A stretch of DNA of 38,671 bases from Fimenecus sp051881455 (lineage in GTDB: Bacteria; Bacillota; Clostridia; Oscillospirales; Acutalibacteraceae): positions 1 to 38,671 of the forward strand of contig JBJEPX010000060.1 of assembly GCA_051881455.1 (NCBI GenBank), read 5' to 3'. Both the position numbers and the translations under genes were made by a program. Shown here piece by piece: positions 8,621-17,565 of the stretch. Each line of letters starts with the position of its first letter. Within the stretch, counting starts at the first letter, position 1. The notes below the pieces were generated by a model, which saw only the letters and a list, made by a program, of their open reading frames with translations, made no database searches and was not told the DNA's origin.

Positions 8621-8653
8621 CTGCGGTAAATTTAAAAATATTCACGATTTTTG

Positions 8654-8682
8654 TTGACAAAAATGAAATAAGCATATATAAT
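8654..8682 (+). promoter_or_regulatory. Consensus promoter of the yceD-rpmF operon
   Basis: A perfect TTGACA (8654-8659) and a perfect TATAAT (8677-8682) are separated by exactly 17 bases. This is the best match to the housekeeping sigma consensus in the window and suits a ribosomal protein operon. Confidence 0.92.
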
Positions 8683-8707
8683 ATTTTAGCATTGAGAGGA
8701 ATGTCCG

Positions 8708-9199
8708 ATGCAGCTTCAGCTTGAACAGATTTTTAATATTGACGGTTCGCACAAATCTTTGCAGTTTTCCTTTGAGCCGGAATACCCGCTATGTGATGAT
8801 TTTTCCCTTGTTTCTCCCGTGGAGTTTGAGGGCGAGGTTAAAAACAACACAGGTATCGTGTCCCTTTCGGGAAAAGCAAAATTTTCCGCCGCCGTTGTCT
8901 GCGCCAGATGCGCGGAACATTTTAAAAAGGACTTTGAGGTTGAAGTGGAGCATTTGCTTGCAAACAAGCTTGTTAACGACGATAACGATGATTATATCGT
9001 TGTTGAAGATAATGTTCTTGATTTAACGGAGCTTGTGTGTGAGGATATTATCCTTTCGCTCCCCACGCGCTTTTTGTGCAGTGAGGATTGTAAGGGAATT
9101 TGCTCAAAGTGCGGTAAAAATCTCAATGAGGGTAAATGTGACTGTAAAAAGGATGTTGACCCGAGAATGGCGGCGCTTTTAGAGCTGCTCACAGATTAG
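8708..9199 (+). CDS. YceD/DUF177 family protein
   Basis: This is a 163-residue protein of the YceD family, which is almost always encoded directly before rpmF and is linked to 23S rRNA handling in bacteria and plastids; the exact role is not settled. Visible features are an N-terminal beta-rich part, CARCAEHF mid-protein, and a C-terminal cysteine cluster (CSEDCKGICSKCGKNL, then CDCKK) suggesting metal binding. It is separated by 44 bases from rpmF and shares its promoter. The start ATG is preceded by GAGAGGA. Confidence 0.88.
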   Translation: MQLQLEQIFNIDGSHKSLQFSFEPEYPLCDDFSLVSPVEFEGEVKNNTGIVSLSGKAKFSAAVVCARCAEHFKKDFEVEVEHLLANKLVNDDNDDYIVVEDNVLDLTELVCEDIILSLPTRFLCSEDCKGICSKCGKNLNEGKCDCKKDVDPRMAALLELLTD

Positions 9200-9243
9200 T
9201 TTATAATTATTTATAATATAAATCCAATAAGGAGGTGCTGAAA

Positions 9244-9429
9244 ATGGCAGTACCAAAGAGAAGAGTATCAAAAGCAAGAAGAGATAAGAGACGCTCAAAT
9301 GTATGGAAGATGTCAGCTCCCGAGCTGGTTAAGTGCCCCAACTGCGGCGGCTACAAAAGACCTCACAGAGTTTGCGGCGAGTGCGGACAGTACAAGGGCA
9401 GACAGGTTGTTACCGTTAAAGAGGCATAA
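9244..9429 (+). CDS. rpmF: 50S ribosomal protein L32
   Basis: The product is a 61-residue large-subunit protein starting MAVPKRRVSKARRDKRRS, the standard L32 N-terminus. The ATG at 9244 is chosen over a TTG nine bases upstream because it gives this N-terminus and lies 6 bases after AAGGAGGTG. Two CxxC pairs (CPNC, CGEC) make it the zinc-binding form of L32. A terminator follows. Confidence 0.98.
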   Translation: MAVPKRRVSKARRDKRRSNVWKMSAPELVKCPNCGGYKRPHRVCGECGQYKGRQVVTVKEA

Positions 9430-9456
9430 TTTCTGTCAAGATTATCTTAAATTACG

Positions 9457-9490
9457 AAAGGCGGAGAGTGGTAAATATTCCCCGCCTTTT
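9457..9490 (+). terminator. Rho-independent terminator after rpmF
   Basis: AAAGGCGG (9457-9464) pairs with CCGCCTTT (9482-9489) across a 17-base loop, followed by a short T run. Confidence 0.8.
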
Positions 9491-9528
9491 AGTCGTGCAG
9501 TAAACAATTAAAGCGAGGTGATGTTCCT

Positions 9529-10842
9529 ATGTCAGTCAAAATCGGCGGTGTAAAGCCATTTTCAAAATGCTTTTTAAAGGGTATTAAAGCGGGCGACGAG
9601 CTTTTAAAAATCAACGGCAATGAGATAATGGACGTGCTTGATTACGATTTCTATATGGCAGACGGGACTGTAACCTTGTCCTTTCGCTGTTCAGACGGTA
9701 AGTATAAAGCAGTCAAAGTGAACAGCCAAAACTGCGGTCTCACTTTTGAAACTTACCTTATGGACGGTCAGCAGCATTGTAAAAACAAGTGCATTTTCTG
9801 CTTTATCGACCAATTACCCAAGGGTATGAGAAAAAGCCTTTATTTTAAAGATGACGACAGCCGCCTCTCGTTTTTGTTCGGTAACTATATAACCCTTACC
9901 AATATTTCGGAGCATGAAATTGAGCGGATTATATCTATGCATATAAGCCCCGTCAACATCTCGGTTCACACAATGAATCCCGAGCTTCGTGTCGAGATGA
10001 TGAAAAACAAAAATGCAGGCAAAGCCCTTGAAATTATCAAGCGGTTTGCAGATGCGGGCATCTCTATGAATACTCAGCTTGTGCTCTGCCCCGAAATTAA
10101 CGACGGAGATGAGCTGAAATTCAGCATTGAGGAGCTTTCAAAGCTTTATCCTGCGGTACAAAGCATAGCGGCAGTACCTGTGGGACTTACAAAATTCCGT
10201 GACGGTTTGCCTCAATTAAAGCCTTACAATAAGGACACGGCAGGCGAGGTAATAGATATTATCGAGTCCTATTCCGAAAAATTCCGTAAGGAATACGGTA
10301 CGGGGCTTGTGTATCCTGCTGACGAATTCTTTATTAAAGCGGAAAGAGAATTGCCCGGCACCGATTATTACGACGGCTATCCTCAGCTTGATAACGGCGT
10401 GGGAATGGTGCGTTCCTTCTGCGATGAATTTATGGACGAGTTACAATACAACGACGAAAAGCCATTGTATAAAAAGGTAACTTTGGCAACGGGTACGGAT
10501 TTTTATCCGTTTTTGTGCTCCCTTTGCGAAAATGCTGAAAAGAAATACGGTATAAATATTCAGGTGAAAAAGATAATCAACAACTTTTTCGGTGAAACTA
10601 TTACCGTGTCAGGGCTGATAACGGGCAAGGACTTGTATGAACAGCTCAAAGACAAGGGCTTGGGAGAACGATTGATTCTGCCATACTCAATGATAAGCGA
10701 CTACACAAACCATACCGAGCATAAAAACAAATTCCTTGACGATATGACAGTAGAGGATTTGGAAAAACTGCTTGAAACTGAAATTTTGCTGACCGCAGGT
10801 GGCGGCAGTCAGCTTTTAAACGATATTTTGGGGGTGAAATAA
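9529..10842 (+). CDS. DUF512 family radical SAM-like protein
   Basis: The protein is 437 residues. It begins with a PDZ-like segment (GIKAGDELLKINGNEI) and continues with a radical-SAM-like domain carrying CxxxCxxC at C84, C88 and C91 (CKNKCIFCFIDQLPKGMR), then the C-terminal DUF512 region (FYPFLCSLCENAEKKYG, TAGGGSQLLND). Biochemical function is not established in the family. Its position directly before der is the conserved arrangement, and the stop and start overlap as TAATG, indicating translational coupling and a possible ribosome-related role. The ribosome binding site is GAGGTG. Confidence 0.9.
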   Translation: MSVKIGGVKPFSKCFLKGIKAGDELLKINGNEIMDVLDYDFYMADGTVTLSFRCSDGKYKAVKVNSQNCGLTFETYLMDGQQHCKNKCIFCFIDQLPKGMRKSLYFKDDDSRLSFLFGNYITLTNISEHEIERIISMHISPVNISVHTMNPELRVEMMKNKNAGKALEIIKRFADAGISMNTQLVLCPEINDGDELKFSIEELSKLYPAVQSIAAVPVGLTKFRDGLPQLKPYNKDTAGEVIDIIESYSEKFRKEYGTGLVYPADEFFIKAERELPGTDYYDGYPQLDNGVGMVRSFCDEFMDELQYNDEKPLYKKVTLATGTDFYPFLCSLCENAEKKYGINIQVKKIINNFFGETITVSGLITGKDLYEQLKDKGLGERLILPYSMISDYTNHTEHKNKFLDDMTVEDLEKLLETEILLTAGGGSQLLNDILGVK

Positions 10843-12170
10843 TGGCAAAACCTGTTGTTGCAATAGTGGGCAGACCTAATGTCGGTAAAAGCACACTTTT
10901 TAATAAGCTTGTGGGTAAAAGACTGTCAATAGTTGATGATACTCCCGGCGTAACAAGAGACAGAATTTACGGTGACTGCGAGTGGCTCGGTCACGAAATG
11001 CTCCTTATTGATACAGGCGGTATAGAGCCTTATTCCGATGATATTATCCTTTCGCAAATGCGCCGTCAGGCGCAGCTTGCCATTGACAGCGCCGATGTTA
11101 TAATCTTTGTAACGGATATCAGAACAGGCGTTGTAGCAACCGACGAAGAGGTTGCCTCAATGCTTATCAAAAGCGGCAAGCCCATAGTTTTGTGCGTTAA
11201 TAAGGCGGATTCGGTGGGCGAACCCCCTGCGGAGTTTTATGAGTTTTATAATCTGGGCTTGGGCGACCCTGTGCAGGTTTCAGCCGCCCACGGTCACGGA
11301 ACAGGCGATTTGCTCGACAGAGTTCTTGAGTATCTTCCCGATAATGCGGAGAGTGATGACGAAAGCGATACCGTTAAGGTTGCGGTTATCGGTAAACCCA
11401 ATGCAGGCAAATCATCACTAATCAATAAGATAGCAGGTGAGGAGCGTGTAATCGTTTCCGATATTGCGGGTACAACCCGTGACGCAACGGACACATATAT
11501 AGAAAATGAACACGGCTCATTTATGTTTATTGATACTGCAGGACTTCGCCGTAAGAGCAAGGTAGAGGATATGATTGAAAAATACTCCGTAATCCGTGCG
11601 AGAATGGCTGTTGAAAGAGCCGATGTGTGCGTAATTATGATTGATGCCGCAGAGGGCTTTACAGAGCAGGATTCAAAGGTTGCAGGTATTGCCCATGAGC
11701 TTGGCAAGGCGTGTATTATCGCCGTCAATAAATGGGATTTAGTGGAAAAAGACGGAACCACGATGGATAAATACCGCAAAAAGCTTATGAACGATTTTTC
11801 ATTTATGAGCTATGCGCCCATAATTTTCATTTCTGCAAAAACAGGTCAGCGTCTTGACAGGCTTTTTGAGCTTATTAAGTTTGTTGACAGTCAAAATGCA
11901 ATGAGAATTTCAACCGGTAAGCTTAACGATGTTTTAGCATCGGCAACCGCCCGTGTTCAACCCCCAACGGATAAGGGCAGAAGGCTTAAAATTTATTATA
12001 TGACGCAAGCTTCCACAAGACCGCCCACATTCGTATGCTTTGTTAATAACAAGGAGCTTTTCCATTACAGCTATCAGCGTTATATTGACAACCAAATCCG
12101 TGAGGTTTTCGGCCTTGAAGGCACGCCTACACGCTTTGTTATCCGTGAAAGAGATAAGAACAGCAAGTAA
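10842..12170 (+). CDS. der: Ribosome biogenesis GTPase Der (EngA)
   Basis: Der is a tandem-domain GTPase needed for maturation of the 50S subunit. The 442-residue protein shows two complete G domains. The first has GRPNVGKS, DTPGVTRD, DTGG and NKAD; the second has GKPNAGKS, AGTTRD, DTAG and NKWD. The C-terminal KH-like domain includes the conserved QASTRPPTFVCFVN segment. Length is normal. It overlaps the DUF512 stop codon by one base and ends at a terminator. Confidence 0.97.
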   Translation: MAKPVVAIVGRPNVGKSTLFNKLVGKRLSIVDDTPGVTRDRIYGDCEWLGHEMLLIDTGGIEPYSDDIILSQMRRQAQLAIDSADVIIFVTDIRTGVVATDEEVASMLIKSGKPIVLCVNKADSVGEPPAEFYEFYNLGLGDPVQVSAAHGHGTGDLLDRVLEYLPDNAESDDESDTVKVAVIGKPNAGKSSLINKIAGEERVIVSDIAGTTRDATDTYIENEHGSFMFIDTAGLRRKSKVEDMIEKYSVIRARMAVERADVCVIMIDAAEGFTEQDSKVAGIAHELGKACIIAVNKWDLVEKDGTTMDKYRKKLMNDFSFMSYAPIIFISAKTGQRLDRLFELIKFVDSQNAMRISTGKLNDVLASATARVQPPTDKGRRLKIYYMTQASTRPPTFVCFVNNKELFHYSYQRYIDNQIREVFGLEGTPTRFVIRERDKNSK

Positions 12171-12200
12171 AATGTTAACAACTTGAAAATTATTGAAATT

Positions 12201-12225
12201 AAGGGACTTTATAAGTCCCTTTTTT
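12201..12225 (+). terminator. Rho-independent terminator after der
   Basis: AAGGGACTT and AAGTCCCTT form a 9-bp stem with a 3-base loop, followed by a T run to 12225. Confidence 0.92.
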
Positions 12226-12226
12226 C

Positions 12227-12255
12227 TTGCTATTTCACATATATTATGGTATAAT
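12227..12255 (+). promoter_or_regulatory. Promoter of the ruvCAB unit
   Basis: TTGCTA (12227-12232), 17 bases, TATAAT (12250-12255), with an extended -10 TGG immediately before the -10 box. It lies 30 bases before the ruvC start. It probably drives a long run of genes, as no terminator is seen until after 24896. Confidence 0.8.
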
Positions 12256-12284
12256 TCTCTAAATATATAATGAGGTAGTATGCA

Positions 12285-12785
12285 ATGATAATTTTGGGTA
12301 TTGACCCGGGCTATGCCATTGTGGGCTGGGGCATAATTGATTACACGGCAAACCGTTTTTCCGTAATTGATTACGGCGCGGTTACCACAGAGGCAAAAAC
12401 CCCATTTAATGAACGACTCGAAGCGGTTTACGACGGCATTGAGGATATAATAAAAAGATACAAACCCTCTGCTCTTGCCATTGAAAAGCTGTTTTATAAC
12501 ACAAATGCAAAAACGGTTATTGATGTGGCTCAGGCAAGGGGAGTAATCAACCTTGCGGCTGTAAAAAACGGCGTCCCGATTTTTGAATACACACCCTTGC
12601 AGGTCAAGCAGAGCGTGGTGGGATACGGCAGAGCCGAAAAAAAGCAGGTTCAGGAAATGACAAGGGTTATTTTAAAGCTTGAAAAAATCCCAAAGCCCGA
12701 TGATACTGCCGACGCTTTGGCAATGGCCATTTGCCACGCCCACGCAAGCGGCTCACTGATGGGAAGACTTAATAATTTGAGATAA
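12285..12785 (+). CDS. ruvC: Holliday junction endonuclease RuvC
   Basis: RuvC resolves Holliday junctions with RuvAB during recombination. The 166-residue protein has the RNase H-like fold motifs: GIDPG with catalytic D7, AIEKLF with the catalytic Glu, and the C-terminal acidic pair in KPDDTADALAMAICHAH. The start is supported by GAGGTA upstream. It is the first gene of ruvC-ruvA-ruvB. Confidence 0.97.
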   Translation: MIILGIDPGYAIVGWGIIDYTANRFSVIDYGAVTTEAKTPFNERLEAVYDGIEDIIKRYKPSALAIEKLFYNTNAKTVIDVAQARGVINLAAVKNGVPIFEYTPLQVKQSVVGYGRAEKKQVQEMTRVILKLEKIPKPDDTADALAMAICHAHASGSLMGRLNNLR

Positions 12786-12798
12786 TAGAGGACAAACA

Positions 12799-13407
12799 AT
12801 GATATATTCAGTAACGGGTACAGTGGTCGCCTTTGACCGTTCCATGGTTGCAGTTGATGTGAACGGCGTTGCGTTTCACTGTATAACAACAATGACAACA
12901 TCGCAAAAATGCGCATCAATAGGCAGTAAGGTAACGCTGTTTACTTATCTTAATGTCCGTGAGGACGCCATGGAGCTTTTCGGCTTTTACGATAAAAGCG
13001 AAATGGATTGCTTCAAAATGCTCATAACCGTTAACGGCGTAGGACCTAAAATGGCGCTTGCATTGCTTTCTGAACTAACTCCCGATAAAGTGGCTTTGAG
13101 CATTGCGGCGGGGGACTACAAGGCGCTGACAAAAGCCTCGGGAGTAGGACCGAAACTGGCGCAAAGAATTGTTATGGAGTTAAAGGATAAGGTAGGCAGT
13201 CTTGCCGCCGGTACATCGGCGGAGGTTGACCTCTCAGCAGTTACAGCGGCTCTTGACAATTCCAATTCAGCCGAGGCTGTTGCGGCTCTTGAAATGCTCG
13301 GTTATTCACAGTCCGAGGCAAGCGTTGCGGTAAGCAAAATCTCCGCAACTCTTCCCGTGGAAGAGATTATAAAGCAATCGTTAAAAATACTTTCAGGTAA
13401 GGCATAA
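12799..13407 (+). CDS. ruvA: Holliday junction branch migration protein RuvA
   Basis: RuvA binds four-way junctions and loads the RuvB motor. The 202-residue protein begins MIYSVTGTVVAFDRS (OB-fold domain), has two helix-hairpin-helix motifs (LITVNGVGPKMALALLSEL and LTKASGVGPKLAQRIVMEL), and ends with the RuvB-binding three-helix domain (EAVAALEMLGYSQSEA). It starts 13 bases after ruvC. Confidence 0.97.
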   Translation: MIYSVTGTVVAFDRSMVAVDVNGVAFHCITTMTTSQKCASIGSKVTLFTYLNVREDAMELFGFYDKSEMDCFKMLITVNGVGPKMALALLSELTPDKVALSIAAGDYKALTKASGVGPKLAQRIVMELKDKVGSLAAGTSAEVDLSAVTAALDNSNSAEAVAALEMLGYSQSEASVAVSKISATLPVEEIIKQSLKILSGKA

Positions 13408-13419
13408 TAAGGTGTAATT

Positions 13420-14439
13420 ATGGATTTTGATAACGAGAACAGAATTATTACTCCCGATTTTACGGAAACGGACAGAGAAATTGAACTTTCCCTCCGCCCC
13501 AAAACACTCACCGAATACATCGGTCAGGAAAAGGTTAAGGAAAACTTAAAAATATATATTGAAGCGGCTAAAAACAGGGGCGATACCCTTGACCATGTTC
13601 TGCTTTACGGACCTCCCGGACTTGGCAAAACCACCTTGGCAGGCATTATAGCCAACGAAATGGGCGTGCAAATCCGTGTAACCTCAGGCCCTGCCATTGA
13701 AAAGCCCGGCGATTTGGCGGCACTTTTAACAAACCTTAATGACGGCGATGTGCTTTTCATTGATGAAATTCACCGTCTTTCCCGTGCCGTTGAAGAGGTG
13801 CTTTACCCCGCCATGGAGGACCATGCGCTTGATATTATTATCGGCAAAGGGCCGTCTGCTCGGTCCATACGCCTTGATTTGCCCAGATTTACGCTTGTCG
13901 GAGCAACAACAAGGGCAGGTCAGTTAACAGCACCTTTGCGTGACCGCTTCGGAGTTATTCTCCGTTTGGAGCTTTATACCCCTGAGGAACTTTCCCTGAT
14001 AGTTAAGCGCAGTGCGGGAATACTTGATATATATACAGATGACGGCGGCGCATTGGAGATTGCCTCCCGTTCAAGAGGAACTCCCCGAATAGCCAACAGG
14101 CTGTTAAAGCGTGCCCGAGATTTTGCGCAGGTTATGAGCGACGGAGTAATCAGCCGTGACAATGCAAAAATTGCTTTGGGCAGAATGGAAATTGACGAAA
14201 TAGGTCTTGATAATATTGATAGGCTTATGCTCACAACCATGATAAAAAATTTCAACGGCGGTCCTGTGGGGCTTGAAACTCTCGCCGCAACAATAGGTGA
14301 GGAGGCAGTCACCATTGAAGATGTCTATGAGCCTTATCTTATGCAGATAGGCTTTCTTGCCAAAACGCCCCGAGGCAGAGTGGCAACGCCGTTAGCTTAC
14401 CGTCATTTGGGGCTTGAGCATCAAACATCATTACTGTAG
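13420..14439 (+). CDS. ruvB: Holliday junction DNA helicase RuvB
   Basis: RuvB is the hexameric AAA+ motor for branch migration. The 339-residue protein has Walker A GPPGLGKTT, Walker B DEIHRL, the sensor-1 region GATTRAGQLTAPLRDRFG, and the C-terminal winged-helix DNA-binding domain (EPYLMQIGFLAKTPRGRVAT). It starts 12 bases after ruvA. Its TAG stop codon is the first part of dispersed repeat copy 2. Confidence 0.98.
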   Translation: MDFDNENRIITPDFTETDREIELSLRPKTLTEYIGQEKVKENLKIYIEAAKNRGDTLDHVLLYGPPGLGKTTLAGIIANEMGVQIRVTSGPAIEKPGDLAALLTNLNDGDVLFIDEIHRLSRAVEEVLYPAMEDHALDIIIGKGPSARSIRLDLPRFTLVGATTRAGQLTAPLRDRFGVILRLELYTPEELSLIVKRSAGILDIYTDDGGALEIASRSRGTPRIANRLLKRARDFAQVMSDGVISRDNAKIALGRMEIDEIGLDNIDRLMLTTMIKNFNGGPVGLETLAATIGEEAVTIEDVYEPYLMQIGFLAKTPRGRVATPLAYRHLGLEHQTSLL

Positions 14440-14465
14440 GGTAACGGTAATAATCCGAACCCTAA
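14437..14465 (-). repeat. Dispersed palindromic repeat, copy 2 (overlaps ruvB stop)
   Basis: Read on the minus strand it carries the same GGATTATTACCGT core as the other two copies and is the best palindrome of the family. TAGGGT and ACCCTA form the outer arms, CGG and CCG the inner arms, around TAATAAT. It fills most of the 41-base gap between ruvB and glmM and includes the ruvB stop codon. Confidence 0.8.
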
Positions 14466-14480
14466 ATAAGGAGTATTTTT

Positions 14481-15833
14481 ATGGGCAGAATTTTCGGCAC
14501 GGACGGTGCAAGAGGAATAGCAAATACAGAGCTTACATGTGAATTGAGTATGCAGATAGGCAGAGCTGCCGCAATGGTGCTCTTGGAGAATTCAAACGGT
14601 AAAAGACCAAAAGTATTGATTGGTAAAGATACAAGAGCATCCTCCGATATGCTTGAAAGTGCAATCTGTGCAGGGCTTTGCTCTGTGGGTGCTGATGTAA
14701 TGCTTTTAGGCGTTGTTCCCACTCCCGCAGTGGCTTTTCTTGTGCGTGAATATGAATATGACGCGGGCGTTATGATTTCCGCGTCCCATAACCCGTGTGA
14801 ATATAACGGAATTAAGATTTTTCAGTCCAACGGCTTTAAATTGCCCGATAAGCTTGAAGAAGAAATCGAGCAGATTATTCTTGACGATACGGACACTCCT
14901 CCCACTCCCATAGGCGGCGAGGTAGGCAGAGTAACAAGAAGCCTGACGGCTGTAAGCGATTATATTGAGCATCTGCTTTCCGCAACAAATATGAGCTTTA
15001 ACGGGTACAAAATTGCCCTCGACTGTGCAAACGGCTCATCAAGCGTATCTGCAAAAGAGGTGTTTACACGCCTTGGTGCAGAATGTATTGTTATAAACAG
15101 CGAGCCTGACGGCGTGAATATTAACCGCGACTGCGGCTCAACTCATATTGAACAGCTTCAGGAATGCGTCACGGAGAATAAGTGCGATTTCGGCTTTGCC
15201 TTTGACGGCGATGCAGACAGAATGTTGGCAGTTGACCATACAGGCGCACTTGTTGACGGCGACAGAGCCATTGCCGTGTGTGCAAAGCATATGAAAACTC
15301 TCGGCAAGCTGAAAAAAGATACGGCAGTAGTAACCGTTATGAGTAATATGGGCTTTTTCAAGTTTTGCGAAGAAAACGGTATCCACTGTGAAAAAACAAA
15401 GGTGGGCGACCGTTATGTGCTTGAAAATATGCATGCGAACGGATACAGCATAGGCGGCGAGCAGTCGGGGCACATTATCTTTTTAAAGTATGCCACCACG
15501 GGTGACGGTCAGCTTTCCGCAATTCAGTTAATGGCTGTCATAAAAGATACGGGAAAAACTTTGAAAGAGCTTGCCGACGAAATGGAAATCTATCCCCAGG
15601 TGCTTATAAATGTCAGCGTTTCAAATTACGGAAAAGCCCGTTTTCATAAGGATAAAGAAATTCAAAACGCAATTGCAATGGCGGAAAAAGAATTGGGCGA
15701 CGAGGGCAGAATACTTGTCCGTGTTTCAGGCACAGAGCCTCTTGTCCGTGTAATGCTGGAAGGTAAGGATTACGATAAAATCCGTGAACTTGGTGAAAGT
15801 GTAAGCCAGGTTGTAAGAGAAAGGTTAGTGTAA
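14481..15833 (+). CDS. glmM: Phosphoglucosamine mutase
   Basis: The enzyme converts glucosamine 6-phosphate to glucosamine 1-phosphate on the route to UDP-GlcNAc for peptidoglycan. The 450-residue protein begins MGRIFGTDGARGIAN. The phosphorylated active-site serine is S102 in ISASHNP, the magnesium loop is FDGDADRM, the sugar-specificity loop is GGEQSGHI, and the phosphate-binding loop is RVSGTEPLVRVM. The ribosome binding site is AAGGAG. Confidence 0.97.
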   Translation: MGRIFGTDGARGIANTELTCELSMQIGRAAAMVLLENSNGKRPKVLIGKDTRASSDMLESAICAGLCSVGADVMLLGVVPTPAVAFLVREYEYDAGVMISASHNPCEYNGIKIFQSNGFKLPDKLEEEIEQIILDDTDTPPTPIGGEVGRVTRSLTAVSDYIEHLLSATNMSFNGYKIALDCANGSSSVSAKEVFTRLGAECIVINSEPDGVNINRDCGSTHIEQLQECVTENKCDFGFAFDGDADRMLAVDHTGALVDGDRAIAVCAKHMKTLGKLKKDTAVVTVMSNMGFFKFCEENGIHCEKTKVGDRYVLENMHANGYSIGGEQSGHIIFLKYATTGDGQLSAIQLMAVIKDTGKTLKELADEMEIYPQVLINVSVSNYGKARFHKDKEIQNAIAMAEKELGDEGRILVRVSGTEPLVRVMLEGKDYDKIRELGESVSQVVRERLV

Positions 15834-15834
15834 A

Positions 15835-16701
15835 ATGCGTGTAGCCGATAAATGGAAGGATTATGAGCTTATTGATTGCACCTGCGGCGAAAGACTTGAA
15901 CGATGGGGCAATGTAACGCTTATCCGTCCCGACCCACAGGTCATATGGAAAACCGAAAAGAAAAATCCCCTTTGGAAAAAAGCCGATGCAGTTTATCATC
16001 GCTCACAGTCGGGGGGAGGCAATTGGGAAATTAAAAGAAAAATTCCCGATTTCTGGACAATCGGCTACCGTGATTTAACCTTTAACATAAAAACCATGGG
16101 CTTTAAGCATACGGGGCTTTTTCCCGAACAGGCTGTAAATTGGGATTATACCGCCGAGGTAATAAAAAACGCAGGCAGACCTGTTAAAGTACTTAATTTG
16201 TTTGCATATACGGGCGGAGCTACCGTATCTGCTCTGGCGGCAGGGGCGTCTGTTGTCCATGTTGACGCCTCAAAGGGAATGACCATGTGGGCAAAGGAAA
16301 ACGCCGTGTCCTCAGGTGTTGCGGATGCTCCCGTGCGTTGGATTGTAGATGATTGCATAAAGTTTGTGCAAAGGGAAATCCGCAGAGGCAACCGTTACGA
16401 TATTATCATAATGGACCCGCCGTCTTACGGCAGAGGTCCCGGCGGCGAGGTGTGGAAGCTTGAAAATGAGGTGTATTCCTTTGTGGAACTTTGTTCGCAG
16501 GTGCTGTCCGATGAGCCTTTGATGATGCTAATAAATTCATATACCACTGGTTTAAGTCCCTCTGTTATGGAGTACATATTGGGCGCAGTTGTAAAGCCTC
16601 GCTTCGGCGGAAAGGTTACAGGCAGTGAAATAGGGCTTCGTGCCACAGAAAACGGATTGATATTACCTTGCGGAGCCTCCGCAATTTGGAGTAAGGAATA
16701 A
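15835..16701 (+). CDS. Class I SAM-dependent methyltransferase, RlmI/RlmK-like
   Basis: This is a 288-residue probable rRNA or other RNA methyltransferase. The SAM-binding motif I is LNLFAYTGGATVSALAAGA, and the catalytic-type motif is MDPPSYGRGPGGEVW. It lacks the N-terminal PUA domain of full-length RlmI (about 390 residues). An N-terminal beta-rich region with RPDPQVIW and HTGLFPEQ resembles a widespread short family usually annotated only as methyltransferase. It is one base after glmM and close to ecfA1, in the same operon. The exact target base is not inferable. Confidence 0.85.
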   Translation: MRVADKWKDYELIDCTCGERLERWGNVTLIRPDPQVIWKTEKKNPLWKKADAVYHRSQSGGGNWEIKRKIPDFWTIGYRDLTFNIKTMGFKHTGLFPEQAVNWDYTAEVIKNAGRPVKVLNLFAYTGGATVSALAAGASVVHVDASKGMTMWAKENAVSSGVADAPVRWIVDDCIKFVQREIRRGNRYDIIIMDPPSYGRGPGGEVWKLENEVYSFVELCSQVLSDEPLMMLINSYTTGLSPSVMEYILGAVVKPRFGGKVTGSEIGLRATENGLILPCGASAIWSKE

Positions 16702-16704
16702 AAT

Positions 16705-17562
16705 ATGGCAGAGTCAATAATCGAATTTAATAATGTTACCTTCCGTTACGAAAGCGATGAAGAGGGAGTTGTGCTTCCTCCCGCCGTCAGCGATTTTTCA
16801 CTGAAAATAAACGAAGGCGAGTTTGTTGCTGTTCTCGGTCATAACGGCTCGGGTAAAAGTACACTTGCCAAGCTTGCAAACGGACTGCTGCTCCCCGAAA
16901 GCGGTACTGTTATTGTAGCGGGGATGGACACAAAAGACGAAGAAAAGGATATAGAAATAAAACAGACGGTAGGCGTTGTCTTCCAAAATCCCGATAATCA
17001 GATTGTCGCTACAATAGTGGAGGAGGACGTGGCTTTCGGCCCCGAAAATTTGGGGATAGAGCCTTCGGAAATCCGAAGAAGAGTTGATGAATCTTTAAAA
17101 ATCGTGGGAATGTATAAATACCGCCGTCATGAGCCCCATAAGCTTTCGGGCGGTCAAAAGCAGAGGGTTGCAATAGCAGGTATTATCGCAATGGAGCCGC
17201 GCTGTATAATTCTCGACGAACCTACTGCCATGCTTGACCCCGTGGGCAGGCGTGATGTAATGAAAGCCATAAAGCGCCTTAACAAAGAACTGGGCATAAC
17301 TGTGGTTTACATCACTCACTATATGGAGGAGGCGTGTGAGGCTGATAGAATTGTGGTAATGGACGATGCGCGCCTGTTAATGGACGGAACTCCGAGAGAG
17401 GTTTTTTCAAACACGGAAAAAATCCGCGGTATAGGGCTTGATGTGCCTCAAACCTGCTCTCTTGCGGAGTTACTCAGAAAAGACGGAATTCGCCTTAAAA
17501 ACGATTTACTGAGTATTGATGAATTAGTGGAAAACATAGACGATATATTGAAAGGTCAGTAA
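16705..17562 (+). CDS. ecfA1: ECF transporter ATPase EcfA1
   Basis: One of two ATPases of the shared energizing module that powers uptake of vitamins or metals by separate S-components. The 285-residue protein has Walker A GHNGSGKST (residues 45-53), the Q-loop at VVFQNPDNQ, signature LSGGQKQRV, Walker B IILDEPTAMLDP and the switch His in VYITHYMEEA. It starts 3 bases after the methyltransferase gene. No S-component gene is in the window, so this is a shared (group II) module. Confidence 0.96.
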   Translation: MAESIIEFNNVTFRYESDEEGVVLPPAVSDFSLKINEGEFVAVLGHNGSGKSTLAKLANGLLLPESGTVIVAGMDTKDEEKDIEIKQTVGVVFQNPDNQIVATIVEEDVAFGPENLGIEPSEIRRRVDESLKIVGMYKYRRHEPHKLSGGQKQRVAIAGIIAMEPRCIILDEPTAMLDPVGRRDVMKAIKRLNKELGITVVYITHYMEEACEADRIVVMDDARLLMDGTPREVFSNTEKIRGIGLDVPQTCSLAELLRKDGIRLKNDLLSIDELVENIDDILKGQ

Positions 17563-17565
17563 AAA

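Noticed and set aside
11294..11779. Minus-strand open frame of 161 codons inside der
   Set aside because: Antisense shadow of a fully conserved GTPase gene.
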